This document shows positions 47,091-55,759 of a stretch of 64,000 bases of DNA, one piece after another. Source of the DNA: Microvirga sp. VF16 (GTDB taxonomy: Bacteria; Pseudomonadota; Alphaproteobacteria; Rhizobiales; Beijerinckiaceae); assembly GCF_016864375.1 (NCBI RefSeq), contig NZ_CP069354.1, positions 2,439,501-2,503,500 on the forward strand, given 5' to 3'. Below the pieces are notes generated by a model that made no database searches, had not been told where the DNA came from, and saw only the letters and a list, made by a program, of their open reading frames with translations. Within the stretch, counting starts at the first letter, position 1. Each line of letters starts with the position of its first letter. Made by a program: the position numbers and the translations under genes.

Positions 47091-48058
47091 GCGGACCTCG
47101 TGCGCAGGCGAGGATCGACCACCGCGTAGAGGATATCGACGACGGTGTTGATGAGGACGAAGAGCAGACCGACGAACAGCAGGTACGCCGCCATGACGGG
47201 AATATCGACGAAGCTCACGGCCTGGATGAAGAGAAGGCCCATGCCCGGCCATTGGAAGACGGTTTCCGTCACGATGGCGAAGGCGATGAGCGAGCCGATT
47301 TGAAGGCCGGTGACCGTGATGACCGGCATGAGGGCGTTTCTCAAAGCTAGTCGGAAGTGGATGTAGCGGGTCGGCAATCCACGCGCTTTTGCGAAGCGGA
47401 TGTAGTCGCTGGACAGCACGTCGATCATTTCGGCCCGCACCAGACGCATGATGAGGGTGAGCTGGTAAAGGGCGAGCGTGATGCCGGGCAGGAGAAGCGA
47501 TTTCAGGCCGCTGACTGTGAGAAAACCTGTCGACCACCAGCCGAGATTAATGACCTGACCGCGTCCGAAGGAGGGTAGCCAGCCGAGAGATACGGCGAAG
47601 ACCAGGATCAGCACGATGCCGGTCACGAAGGTGGGGGTTGATATGCCTATGAGCGAAAGGGCCTGAACCAGCCGCGCAGCGACACCGTTGGGTTTGAGTG
47701 CGCAGAGCACTCCGAGCGGAATGCCGAGGGCGAGCGACAGGATCGTCGCGACGATCACGAGTTCCAGCGTCGCAGGAAGCCGTTCGGCGATCAGCTCCGT
47801 GACCGGGCGCTGATTACGATAGCTGATCCCCAGGTCGCCGCTCAGGGTACGGCTCAGGAAGCGGCCATACTGGACGACCAGCGGCTGATCGAGGCCGAGG
47901 GAGCGTCGGAGTTCCGCCTTCTCCTCGACGGAGGCGTTCTCGCGCGACATGGTCGCGACAGGATCGCCGACATAGCGGAACATCACGAACGACACCGCCG
48001 ACACGACGAGCATGACGAGAGCGGCTTGGCCCAACCGGGAGAGGAGGACTTTGAACAT
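47087..48058 (-). CDS. Dpp/Opp-type ABC importer permease (DppB)
   Basis: Inner-membrane subunit of 323 residues. Family features are the start MFKVLLSRLGQAALVMLVVSAVSF, the VVQYGRFLSRTLSGDLGISYRNQRPV segment after the first helix, and the coupling loop DYIRFAKARGLPTRYIHFRLALRNALMPVI. It follows the binding-protein gene by 58 bases and overlaps dppC, so dppA-B-C-DF-deaminase form one unit. Confidence 0.93.
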   Translation of the reverse strand: MFKVLLSRLGQAALVMLVVSAVSFVMFRYVGDPVATMSRENASVEEKAELRRSLGLDQPLVVQYGRFLSRTLSGDLGISYRNQRPVTELIAERLPATLELVIVATILSLALGIPLGVLCALKPNGVAARLVQALSLIGISTPTFVTGIVLILVFAVSLGWLPSFGRGQVINLGWWSTGFLTVSGLKSLLLPGITLALYQLTLIMRLVRAEMIDVLSSDYIRFAKARGLPTRYIHFRLALRNALMPVITVTGLQIGSLIAFAIVTETVFQWPGMGLLFIQAVSFVDIPVMAAYLLFVGLLFVLINTVVDILYAVVDPRLRTRSA

Positions 48059-48116
48059 GGGCGTTTCCCCGGCGGCCCGCCTCGATCAGGCGAGCCGCGC
48101 GTCTCCTGCTGCGGGT

Positions 48117-49685
48117 TTACTTGACGGTGGCGAACCACAGGCGGACGTATTCGTCCGGGAACTGCGGAACGTCGACGCCGTCGCGGACAGCCCAGGCCAC
48201 GGGCTGCTGGTGGAGCGGGATGTACGCCACATCGTCCCGCGCGACCTTGAACGTCTCCACCATCATGGCCCGGCGCTTGGTCTCGTCGAGCTCGACGGCA
48301 ACCTTGCGGGTCAGCTCCTCGACTTGAGGATTGCTGTAGGCGCCGGCATTCGAGCCGCCATAACCGTCCTTCTGCTCGGTGAGCAGGGATGAAAGGACGC
48401 TGAACCCGTCCATGGGCGGCAGGGTCGCCCAGCCTACCATCGACACGTCGAACTCACCGCGATCCTGGCGCGGGAAGTAGGTTGCACGGGACTCGGTCTG
48501 GAGCTCGGCTTGGATCCCGACCTTTGCCCACATGGACGCGATGGCGACGCAGGTCTGCTCGTCGTTGATGTAGCGATCGTTCGGGCAGTTCAGCTTGGTC
48601 TTGAACCCGTTCGGGTAGCCGGCATCCGCCAGGAGCTGCTTAGCCTTGCTCTGATCATAGGCCAGGGGCGTGTCGTTCTCCTTCGCATAGCCCGGGACGG
48701 GCGGTGCGACGAGCGTACCTGTATTGCGCGACTTGTCACGCATCACGCGCTTCTTGATCGTCTCCAGGTCGATGGCGTGCCACATGGCCTGGCGCACCTT
48801 GAGGTCGCGCAGCGGATTCTTCTGCCCCGGCATCGCCTTCAGCTCAGGGCGGAAGTTGAGCGACAGCATGATGAGGCGCAGGGACGGCTCCTCGATCACC
48901 TTGAAGCCTTGGGACGAGGAGATCCGTTGCAGATCCTGGAGAGGTGCGGGTGCGATCAGATCGAGCTCGCCCGACAGCAACGCGGCGACGCGGGTGGCGT
49001 CCGACTTCACCGGCTTGAATTCGATGCGGGTGAGATTGTGCTGGGGCTTGTCCCACCAGTCGGGGTTGACCACGAAGGTCGTGCCGGCATCGGGCTTGTA
49101 GGATTCAACCTTAAATGGTCCTGTGCCGATGGCGGTGGTCGAGGCGGCGGTGGTGACGCCGGTTGCGATATTGCCAGGCTTCAGGGCTCCGTTGGCCTCC
49201 ATCCATTCCTTGTCGAGGATGTAGATGCCGGCGAGATCGTTGAGGAGGAGCGGGTAGGGTCCCTGCGTGACGATATCGACCGTGAAGTCGTCGACCTTTT
49301 CCGCCTTGACCACGGTCGCGAGGTTGCCACGGGCCCGGGCGCCGGGATCGAGGATGCGGTTGATCGAGGCGACCACATCGTCCGCCGTGAAGGGATTGCC
49401 ATTGTGGAACTTCACGTTCCGGCGCAGCTCGAAACGCCAGGTGTCGGGCTTCACCGTCTTCCAGCTTACCGCCAGGGCGGGCTCCAGCTCCAGGGTGCGG
49501 CTGCGGCGCACCAGTGGGTCGAAGACATGGTGCAGCATGCTCGTCGTGAAGCTCTCCGTATGAGCATAGGGATCGAGCGTCGTGATGTCCGTGGGCGAGG
49601 CCCACCTCAGGGTCTTGGCCTCTGCCGGCATCCCCATGAGGGCGCCGACGGCGACGGTCAGGCTGACAGCAAATCTGGTTCTCAT
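48117..49685 (-). CDS. Dpp/Opp-type ABC importer binding protein (SBP_bac_5)
   Basis: Periplasmic binding protein of 522 residues. Signal peptide: MRTRFAVSLTVAVGALMGMPAEA, cleavage before KTLRWA. The SBP_bac_5 blocks are present: SPTDITTLDPYAHTESFTTSMLHHVFDPLVRR, SWKTVKPDTWRFELRRNVKFHNGNPFTADDVV and LLADAGYPNGF. ATG 49685 is preceded by GGAGG; a longer frame upstream has no family character. It is the first gene of the importer operon and lies behind a GntR gene, with two candidate operators in its upstream region. Confidence 0.93.
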   Translation of the reverse strand: MRTRFAVSLTVAVGALMGMPAEAKTLRWASPTDITTLDPYAHTESFTTSMLHHVFDPLVRRSRTLELEPALAVSWKTVKPDTWRFELRRNVKFHNGNPFTADDVVASINRILDPGARARGNLATVVKAEKVDDFTVDIVTQGPYPLLLNDLAGIYILDKEWMEANGALKPGNIATGVTTAASTTAIGTGPFKVESYKPDAGTTFVVNPDWWDKPQHNLTRIEFKPVKSDATRVAALLSGELDLIAPAPLQDLQRISSSQGFKVIEEPSLRLIMLSLNFRPELKAMPGQKNPLRDLKVRQAMWHAIDLETIKKRVMRDKSRNTGTLVAPPVPGYAKENDTPLAYDQSKAKQLLADAGYPNGFKTKLNCPNDRYINDEQTCVAIASMWAKVGIQAELQTESRATYFPRQDRGEFDVSMVGWATLPPMDGFSVLSSLLTEQKDGYGGSNAGAYSNPQVEELTRKVAVELDETKRRAMMVETFKVARDDVAYIPLHQQPVAWAVRDGVDVPQFPDEYVRLWFATVK

Positions 49686-49723
49686 TTTTTGGCCTCCACA
49701 GATCCTCTGGATTGGATTCTTTA

Positions 49724-49756
49724 TTGGATACAATGATGGAAAAAAATTGCATACAA
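49724..49756. promoter_or_regulatory. Candidate GntR operators before the importer operon
   Basis: TTGGATACAA at 49724-49733 and TTGCATACAA at 49747-49756 are near-identical 10-base sites spaced 23 bases apart, about two helical turns. They lie 40-70 bases upstream of the binding-protein ATG. Related TGTATACA/TGTATCCA sites occur before the GntR gene. The GTATAC-like core is common for FCD-type GntR regulators. Confidence 0.5.
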
Positions 49757-49893
49757 AAATTGAAGCGTCAATTCCGCCAACGGCGAAATTTTCGTCATCC
49801 AGGAATGAAATGCGGGCAGCCGAGAGCCGGCACCCTGCGCCTGAGGGGCTATCGACGGCTATTGATTGTTCTGGAAGGCGCTACGCCCGGCTG

Positions 49894-50601
49894 TCAGGAA
49901 GCGTAGCGGTCAAGGATGGAACGAATGTCGCGATGCTTGTCGGAATTGGAGGACAGAAGCGCTCTGTCGGTGACGGCCCTAAGGTGGTGATCCATGGCGT
50001 CGATGGCGGCTTGGCTGTCCCGGGCGCGGAGGGCGTCGATGATCTGCTGGTGCTCGTTGATCGAGCAATCCGAGGAATGGGGCCGGCTGTAGAGCGCCAG
50101 GATCAGCGAGCAGCGCGAAACCACCTCGTCCACATATCGTGCAAGAACACGATTACCTGACAGGGATGCCAGCAGAATATGGAATTCGCCCGCCAGACGA
50201 ATTGCTGCCGGTCCATCGTGAGCGTTGGCTTTCGTCTCAAGAGCCACGTGCTGTTCCAGCCGTTCGATATCCTTGTCCGTGACCTTTTCTGCAAGTCGGA
50301 CAAGGACTTGCCGCTCCAGGCACATCCGCGTCTCGAAGACGTCCTGGGCCTCCGACAGGCTGGGCTGGGCGATGGTGGCGCCCTTGTTGGGCTGCATGTC
50401 GACAAGCCCTTCGGCATGAAGGCGCGCGAGGGCCGTCCGGACGATCGTCCGGCTGACGCCGAATCTGTCGCCGATCACGTCCTCGGTCAGCTTGTCGCCC
50501 GGCATCAGGGCCTGCTCGATGATCGCACGGCGAAGACCGGCATAGACGGAGTCGCTCCGGGTGCCGGTGACTGATTTGGGCTTTCTAACGGGCGCGTTCA
50601 T
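49894..50601 (-). CDS. GntR-family regulator with FCD domain
   Basis: Regulator of 235 residues. The winged helix-turn-helix covers residues 18-85 (VYAGLRRAIIEQALMPGDKLTEDVIGDRFGVSRTIVRTALARL); the FCD effector domain follows from about residue 95, with metal-ligand type residues in the ETRMCLERQVL, RLAGEFHILLA and ALRARDSQAAIDAMDHHL segments. It lies between the importer operon it probably controls and a divergent deaminase gene. Effector unknown. Confidence 0.92.
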   Translation of the reverse strand: MNAPVRKPKSVTGTRSDSVYAGLRRAIIEQALMPGDKLTEDVIGDRFGVSRTIVRTALARLHAEGLVDMQPNKGATIAQPSLSEAQDVFETRMCLERQVLVRLAEKVTDKDIERLEQHVALETKANAHDGPAAIRLAGEFHILLASLSGNRVLARYVDEVVSRCSLILALYSRPHSSDCSINEHQQIIDALRARDSQAAIDAMDHHLRAVTDRALLSSNSDKHRDIRSILDRYAS

Positions 50602-50681
50602 CGAAGCTTGCTGGACAACTCAGGGGACGAACTATGTTCCACAAAACTCTTTGCTCAGGAAGGGCAGATTTCACTGGTTTG

Positions 50682-50702
50682 TGTATCCACAACTGTATAC
50701 AA
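50682..50702. promoter_or_regulatory. Candidate GntR operator between GntR and deaminase genes
   Basis: TGTATCCA at 50682-50689 and the palindromic TGTATACA at 50694-50701 (extended TGTATACAA) lie in the 168-base divergent gap. The first is the reverse complement of TGGATACA, which is inside the site at 49724-49733. Placement suggests joint control of the GntR gene, the deaminase and the importer. Confidence 0.5.
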
Positions 50703-50769
50703 ATTTTGCAGCGCGGCAATATCTTAAAGGAGTGCCGCACTAGTCGAGATCTGAAAAGCGAGGGCCTTG

Positions 50770-51960
50770 ATGAATACCCTGGTGATCCGCAACGTCCGCC
50801 CGATGGGCAGCGAGGCAACCTCCGTGACGATCCGCAATGGGCGGATTGCCGATTACGGCCGGAATGTCGAGGAAGGCGCTGAGGTCTTGGATGGCGCTGG
50901 GGCCATTCTGATTCCTGGGCTGGTCGAAGCCCATACGCACATGGACAAGACGCTCCTCGGCATGGGTTGGTACCGGAACGAGGTCGGCCCTCGGCTTATC
51001 GACAAGATCGAGAACGAGCGAACGCAGCGGCGAATTCTCGGCATCGATCCCGCCCGCCAGTCGGCCCGCCAAGCGGTGCTCGCCGCCTCCCTTGGTACGA
51101 CGCACATCCGGACCCATGTGGACGTGGACACGGAAGTCGGAATCGCAGGCATCGAGGGCGTTCTCAAGACGCGGGAGCGCTATCGGGACATCGTCGATAT
51201 CGAGCTCGTAGCCTTTCCGCAAAGCGGCATGCTCATCCGGCCCGGCACGGTCGAACTCATGGAGAAGGCGCTGCAGCTCGGCGCCCAAGTCGTCGGCGGG
51301 CTCGATCCCGCCGGGATCGATCGTGATCCGAAGGGGCATCTCGACGTCGTGTTCGGTCTCGCCGAGCGCTATGGCGTGCCGGTCGACATCCATCTCCATG
51401 AGCCGGCGGAGTTGGGGGCGTTCTCCATGGAGCTGATCATCGAGCGCACGAAGGCCCTGGGCCTGCAGGGAAAGGTCACCGTGAGCCATGCCTTCTGCCT
51501 TGGCATGACCGATCAAGAGTATGTTACGGCGCTGATCGATGCATTGGCTGAGGCGCGGATCCACATTCTGACAACGGCACCCGCCTCCAGGCCGGCTCCC
51601 GCCGTCAAGCGGCTGACGGAAGCGGGCATCGTCGTCGCGGCAGGCTCCGACGGCGTGCGCGACACCTGGGGGCCGTACAACAATCCGGATATGTTGGAGC
51701 GCGCGCTCCTCGTCGGCCTGCGCAACAACCTGCGGCGCGACGATGAGGTCGCGCTCGCGCTCGACACCTGCACCTTCGGTGGTGCACGGATGATGGCCAT
51801 CGACGATTATGGCCTGCAACCGGGCTGCTGGGCGGATCTCGTTCTGCTCGACGGTGAGACACTGGCCGAAGCCGTCGTCAGCCGCCGTCCGCGTAAAATG
51901 GTGCTGAAGCGCGGGAAGGTCACCGCTCGCGATGGTGTCGCGCAGGTCGAGGCCCCCTGA
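50770..51960 (+). CDS. Cytosine deaminase-like amidohydrolase
   Basis: Metal-dependent hydrolase of 396 residues related to CodA. The first metal motif is in EAHTHMDKTLLGMGW near residues 57-70; HIRTHVDVDTEVGI, DIHLHEPAELGAFSM and VSHAFCLGM carry the further His ligands, and the catalytic Asp is in AAGSDGVRDTWGPYNN, the CodA-type loop. Start ATG 50770 follows AGCGAGGGCC; a TTG directly before it is less likely. It is transcribed away from the GntR gene. Substrate may be cytosine, creatinine-like or another cyclic amidine. Confidence 0.9.
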   Translation: MNTLVIRNVRPMGSEATSVTIRNGRIADYGRNVEEGAEVLDGAGAILIPGLVEAHTHMDKTLLGMGWYRNEVGPRLIDKIENERTQRRILGIDPARQSARQAVLAASLGTTHIRTHVDVDTEVGIAGIEGVLKTRERYRDIVDIELVAFPQSGMLIRPGTVELMEKALQLGAQVVGGLDPAGIDRDPKGHLDVVFGLAERYGVPVDIHLHEPAELGAFSMELIIERTKALGLQGKVTVSHAFCLGMTDQEYVTALIDALAEARIHILTTAPASRPAPAVKRLTEAGIVVAAGSDGVRDTWGPYNNPDMLERALLVGLRNNLRRDDEVALALDTCTFGGARMMAIDDYGLQPGCWADLVLLDGETLAEAVVSRRPRKMVLKRGKVTARDGVAQVEAP

Positions 51961-51972
51961 CGCCGCTTAGGA

Positions 51973-52008
51973 CATTTTCGGCGAAGCGGATCCGCTTCGC
52001 CGAAAATG
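51973..52008. repeat. Perfect 36-bp palindrome (family A core), likely bidirectional terminator
   Basis: CATTTTCGGCGAAGCGGA at 51973-51990 is followed at once by its exact reverse complement at 51991-52008, centred on GGATCC. It sits between two converging genes (stops at 51960 and 52042), so a hairpin forms in both transcripts. The sequence is the core of repeat family A (the part around CGGATCCGCTTCGCCGAAAA). Confidence 0.85.
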
Positions 52009-52041
52009 CGGTTTCTCCTCGGCTTCGATAGGCTGGATCCG

Positions 52042-53202
52042 TCACACCGATGGCAAACGCTGTCGGATGATGGCGGCGTGGAAGCGTGCGCCGTAAAGCA
52101 GTCCCTTATCGTTGAAGTCATAAGCGGGATTGTGCAGGGGCGCGGAATGCTTGCCGTTACCGACGAACACGAAGCAGCCGGGCACATGTTGCAGGAACTG
52201 GGCGAAGTCCTCCGATCCCGTCATGGGCTCGCGGGCGGTCGAGACATGCTCCGGTTCAAACACTGTCCGGGCCGCTGCGAAAGCCTCGTCCACCAGGGCA
52301 GCATTGTTGAGGAGCGGCACGAACTCACGCGTGTAGGTTACCTCAGTGGCGACGTTGTAGGTCAGGGCCGTCCCTTCTGCGATAATGCGCATCTGCTTCT
52401 CGATCTCGGCACTGATTTCGGCGTGGAAGCTGCGGGCGTCGCCAAGAATGCTCGCAAGCCCGGGTAATGCGTTGCGGGTGCCGTCGGTGATCAGCTCGGT
52501 TACCGAGACGACGCCGATGTCGGTCGGGCTGAGACGACGGGACACGATGGTCTGGAGGTTCATCACGGTGGCGCAGGCTGCGACCAGAACCTCGTTGCCC
52601 CAGTGCGGGCGTGCGGCGTGACCCCCGACGCCTTTCAGGACGATCTCGAAATTGTCTTCCGCCGACATGATCGGTCCCACACGCGTCTGGAAGTGCCCGA
52701 CCGGAAGACCCGGCATGTTGTGCAGGCCGTAGATCTCGTCGAAGGGAAAGCGCTCCATCAGCCCGTCGGCCAGCATGGCGAGCGCGCCTTTGCCCCATTC
52801 CTCGGCAGGCTGGAAGACGAAGCGCACGGTGCCGTCGAAGCCGCCTTCCTCGGCGAGGAGCTTGGCGGCGCCGAGCAGCATGGCCGTGTGGCCGTCATGC
52901 CCGCAGGCATGCATCGTGCCGGGATCCTGCGAGCGGTAATCCTGCGTTCCCTGTTCGGTGATGCGCAGGGCATCCATGTCGGAGCGAAGCGCGATAGCCC
53001 GGTTGCCGCTGCCGCGTTTGAGCGTGCCCACAACTCCCGTGCCGCCCACGCCTTCGGCGACATCATCGAGACCGAACTCCCTTAGTTTCGTGGCGACGAA
53101 GGCGCTCGTGCGCTTCTCCTCAAACCCGAACTCAGGATGAGCGTGCAGATCGCGCCGCCAGGCAGTCATGTCCCGTTCGAGAGCGCTCAGATCCATGGAC
53201 AT
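52042..53202 (-). CDS. M20-family amidohydrolase (hippurate hydrolase-like)
   Basis: Zinc-dependent amide hydrolase of 386 residues. Metal-site blocks are clear: GTMHACGHDGHTAMLLGAA near residues 95-113, QPAEEWGKGALAM near 130 with the catalytic Glu, YGLHNMPGLPVGHF, and MTGSEDFAQFLQHVPG near the end. GGVGGHAARPHWG marks the dimerisation domain. ATG 53202 (MSMDLSALERDM) follows AAGGAGAAA. It is third in the dpaL operon. Acts on N-acyl or N-carbamoyl amino acids by family; exact substrate open. Confidence 0.92.
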   Translation of the reverse strand: MSMDLSALERDMTAWRRDLHAHPEFGFEEKRTSAFVATKLREFGLDDVAEGVGGTGVVGTLKRGSGNRAIALRSDMDALRITEQGTQDYRSQDPGTMHACGHDGHTAMLLGAAKLLAEEGGFDGTVRFVFQPAEEWGKGALAMLADGLMERFPFDEIYGLHNMPGLPVGHFQTRVGPIMSAEDNFEIVLKGVGGHAARPHWGNEVLVAACATVMNLQTIVSRRLSPTDIGVVSVTELITDGTRNALPGLASILGDARSFHAEISAEIEKQMRIIAEGTALTYNVATEVTYTREFVPLLNNAALVDEAFAAARTVFEPEHVSTAREPMTGSEDFAQFLQHVPGCFVFVGNGKHSAPLHNPAYDFNDKGLLYGARFHAAIIRQRLPSV

Positions 53203-53212
53203 GGGTTTCTCC

Positions 53213-54448
53213 TTATTGGGCCGCAAGGCGGGTGACGACGTCGAGCAGGATGTTGGCGCCCGCAACGAGGTCGGCATCCGGCGTGTGCTCGCGCGGATTG
53301 TGGCTGATCCCGCCAATGCTCGGCACGAAGATCATGGCCGAGGGCGCGATCCGGGCGATCATCTGGGCATCGTGGCCTGCGCCCGAGGTCATCCGTTTCG
53401 AGGCCAGTCCGCGCCTCCGGGCAGCATCTTCCACCAGCTCCACGATCCTCCTGTCGAATGTCACTGGCTCGAATCGCGCCAGCCGCTCGACCGAGATCGT
53501 GACGTCCTCAGCCGCCGCCAATTCCTTCAAGTAGGAGGCAAGGGCCGCTTCCTCTGCCTGGAGACATCCTTCATCGGGATCGCGCAGGTCTACTGTGAAG
53601 ACGGCGCGGGAGGGAATGACGTTGATCGCATTCGGCTCGAAGCTCATGCAGCCCACCGTGGCGACGGTGGGTGTGTTTGCGTTGCGGGCCCGGTCGCGCA
53701 GGAAGGCGACGACGCGGGCCGCGGCATGGCCGGCATCCCGGCGCATGGACATCGGCGTCGTGCCAGCGTGATTGGCCTCACCCTCGATGGTGACGCGCTG
53801 CCAGGAAATGCCCTGAAGGTTCTCGACCGCGCCGATGGGCACGCCCTCGCGCTCCAGCACGGGTCCCTGCTCGATATGCAGCTCGAGATAGGCATGCGGC
53901 TTGAGGAAGCCAGGCTCAACGGAGCCGGCATAGCCGATCCGTTCCAGCTCCGCCCCGAGAACGGTGCCATCGGTGCCGATTGTCGCCAGTGCTTCCTCGA
54001 CCGAAAATCCCCCGGCATAAACGAGCGAGCCCATCATGTCGGGCGCGTAACGTACGCCTTCCTCGTTGGTAAAGGCTGCGACCGCGATGGGCCGGGCAGA
54101 GGAGTACCCGGCTGCCCTCAAGGTCTCGATCACCTCCAGCCCCGAGAGCACGCCATAGCAGCCGTCATAGATGCCGGCATTGATGACGGTATCGATATGC
54201 GAGCCGAGCAGGATGGGGGCCCTGTCGGCATTATCAGCATGTCTCCAGATCCCGAAGATGCTGCCGATCCGGTCGACAGCAAGTTCTAGGCCCGCATCGC
54301 GGATCCAGGCAACAAAGCTGTCGCGCCCGGCCTTATCGGCGTCGGAGCCAGCAAGCCGCACCAATCGGCCGTCACCGTCTCTGCCGATCTGCCCGAGTTC
54401 CCGGAGGCGGCCGAGCAGGCGCTCCGCGTTGATCGAGAGCGCGGTCAT
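53213..54448 (-). CDS. Zn-dependent amidase (allantoate amidohydrolase / N-carbamoyl-amino-acid hydrolase type)
   Basis: M20-like enzyme of 411 residues belonging to the AllC/HyuC branch, which removes the carbamoyl group of ureido acids. LLGSHIDTVINAGIYDGCYGVLSGLEVI holds the first metal ligands, FTNEEGVRYAPDMMGS the catalytic Glu, YLELHIEQGPVLE the branch-specific HIEQGP block, and SGAGHDAQMIARIAPSAMIF the C-terminal ligand. It overlaps the dpaL stop by four bases. Allantoate, beta-ureidopropionate or N-carbamoyl-L-amino acids are candidate substrates. Confidence 0.92.
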   Translation of the reverse strand: MTALSINAERLLGRLRELGQIGRDGDGRLVRLAGSDADKAGRDSFVAWIRDAGLELAVDRIGSIFGIWRHADNADRAPILLGSHIDTVINAGIYDGCYGVLSGLEVIETLRAAGYSSARPIAVAAFTNEEGVRYAPDMMGSLVYAGGFSVEEALATIGTDGTVLGAELERIGYAGSVEPGFLKPHAYLELHIEQGPVLEREGVPIGAVENLQGISWQRVTIEGEANHAGTTPMSMRRDAGHAAARVVAFLRDRARNANTPTVATVGCMSFEPNAINVIPSRAVFTVDLRDPDEGCLQAEEAALASYLKELAAAEDVTISVERLARFEPVTFDRRIVELVEDAARRRGLASKRMTSGAGHDAQMIARIAPSAMIFVPSIGGISHNPREHTPDADLVAGANILLDVVTRLAAQ

Positions 54449-55665
54449 GCGTGCAATCCTACGGTTCGGTTTGCGGCTCTGGTCAGAACAGCATCCGGTC
54501 GCTTTCCAACCAATTCGGTATAGCGCTCTGGATCCGTGGCGCCTTCGGTGTTGATGACGAACACGCGGGACGTTTCAGTGAGGTTGAGCGCAGCCCTGAT
54601 CTCTGGACTCTCGGCCGCGCGAACGAGGCCGGCAAGACCCGCACCGCCGCTCTCGCCCGCCACGATGGCCGGATCGCTCCCCTGTGGATGAGCCAGGCGG
54701 TTCATGACCGCGACCGCATCCTCCTCGTCGACGGTCATGAAGGCGTCGGCGACGCGGGACAGCACCCGCCAGGCGACCAGGGACGGCTCGTAGCATTCGA
54801 GCATCGCCATGACCGTGGGCTCGCCATGCTCGATCTTGACCGGATGGCCCGCGCGGGCGGTCTCGAAGAGGCAGGCGGCGCGTGCCGGATCGACCACGAT
54901 GAAGGTGGGGCGCCGGTCGCCGAGCACGAGCGCGAGATGGCCCGCGACGGCAGCCGCGACACCGCCGACGCCGGCCTGCACGAACACATGGGTCGGCGGT
55001 TCGGGAAGCTGGCGCAGGGCCTCACGCACCATGGCGGTGTAGCCCTGCATGACCAGTCCAGGAATGCGTTCGTAGCCCGGCCAGGAGGTGTCGGAAACGA
55101 CCGTCCAACCCTTCTCGGACGCGACACGGGCAGCCTCTGCGACCGAGTCGTCATAGGTGCCCTCGACCCGGATCATGTGCGCCCCGAAACGAGCGATGGC
55201 CGCCACACGTTCGTCGCTGACGCCGGAATGAACGAAGATGGCAGCCCTGGCGCCGACAAGTTGCGCCCCCTGAGCAACCGAGCGGCCGTGATTGCCGTCG
55301 GTGGCACAGGCGACAGTCATCCCGGACGCAATGCCACGAATTTCGGGTGCGTGCAGCTCAGCGACATCGACCGGCCGCCCGAGCTGGCGACTGGCTTCCT
55401 CCAGCACGAGCCGGATGACCGCGTAGGAGCCGCCTAAGGCCTTGAAGCTGCCGAGGCCCAGGCGGAAGCCCTCATCCTTGATGTGGATGGCGCCCACGCC
55501 GAGTTCGCCGGCCAGGGCCATGAGCGCGTGCAGGGGCGTCGGAACATGGTTGTCGCGATGGGCAAGATACCGCTCGACGTCCTCGGCCGATTTCACGCCC
55601 AAGATTTCGGCATCGATCAGGTCAAGAGGCTTGCGGTAGTCGGGGTGCTGGTTGGGAAGAAACAT
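54445..55665 (-). CDS. dpaL: Diaminopropionate ammonia-lyase
   Basis: PLP enzyme converting 2,3-diaminopropionate to pyruvate and two ammonia, 406 residues. The PLP Lys is in LGLGSFKALGGSYAV near residue 75, ATDGNHGRSVAQGA binds the phosphate side, and AGVGGVAAAVAGHL and GESGGAGLAGLV are further cofactor loops. The VPTPLHALMALAGELGVGAIHIKDEGFRLG start is specific for DpaL. It leads a three-gene operon with two amidohydrolases and faces the Lrp gene. In E. coli the ygeX homologue lies with ygeY and ssnA in a ureide/purine region. Confidence 0.92.
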   Translation of the reverse strand: MFLPNQHPDYRKPLDLIDAEILGVKSAEDVERYLAHRDNHVPTPLHALMALAGELGVGAIHIKDEGFRLGLGSFKALGGSYAVIRLVLEEASRQLGRPVDVAELHAPEIRGIASGMTVACATDGNHGRSVAQGAQLVGARAAIFVHSGVSDERVAAIARFGAHMIRVEGTYDDSVAEAARVASEKGWTVVSDTSWPGYERIPGLVMQGYTAMVREALRQLPEPPTHVFVQAGVGGVAAAVAGHLALVLGDRRPTFIVVDPARAACLFETARAGHPVKIEHGEPTVMAMLECYEPSLVAWRVLSRVADAFMTVDEEDAVAVMNRLAHPQGSDPAIVAGESGGAGLAGLVRAAESPEIRAALNLTETSRVFVINTEGATDPERYTELVGKRPDAVLTRAANRTVGLHA

Positions 55666-55759
55666 CGCTGTCCTTGGCTAAGATGGCGAGAAGATATTGC
55701 ACCAAGCATGAGAAAGGCGCTCTATTTACGCCCCTCGAACGCAAGATTTTTTCGCATGA

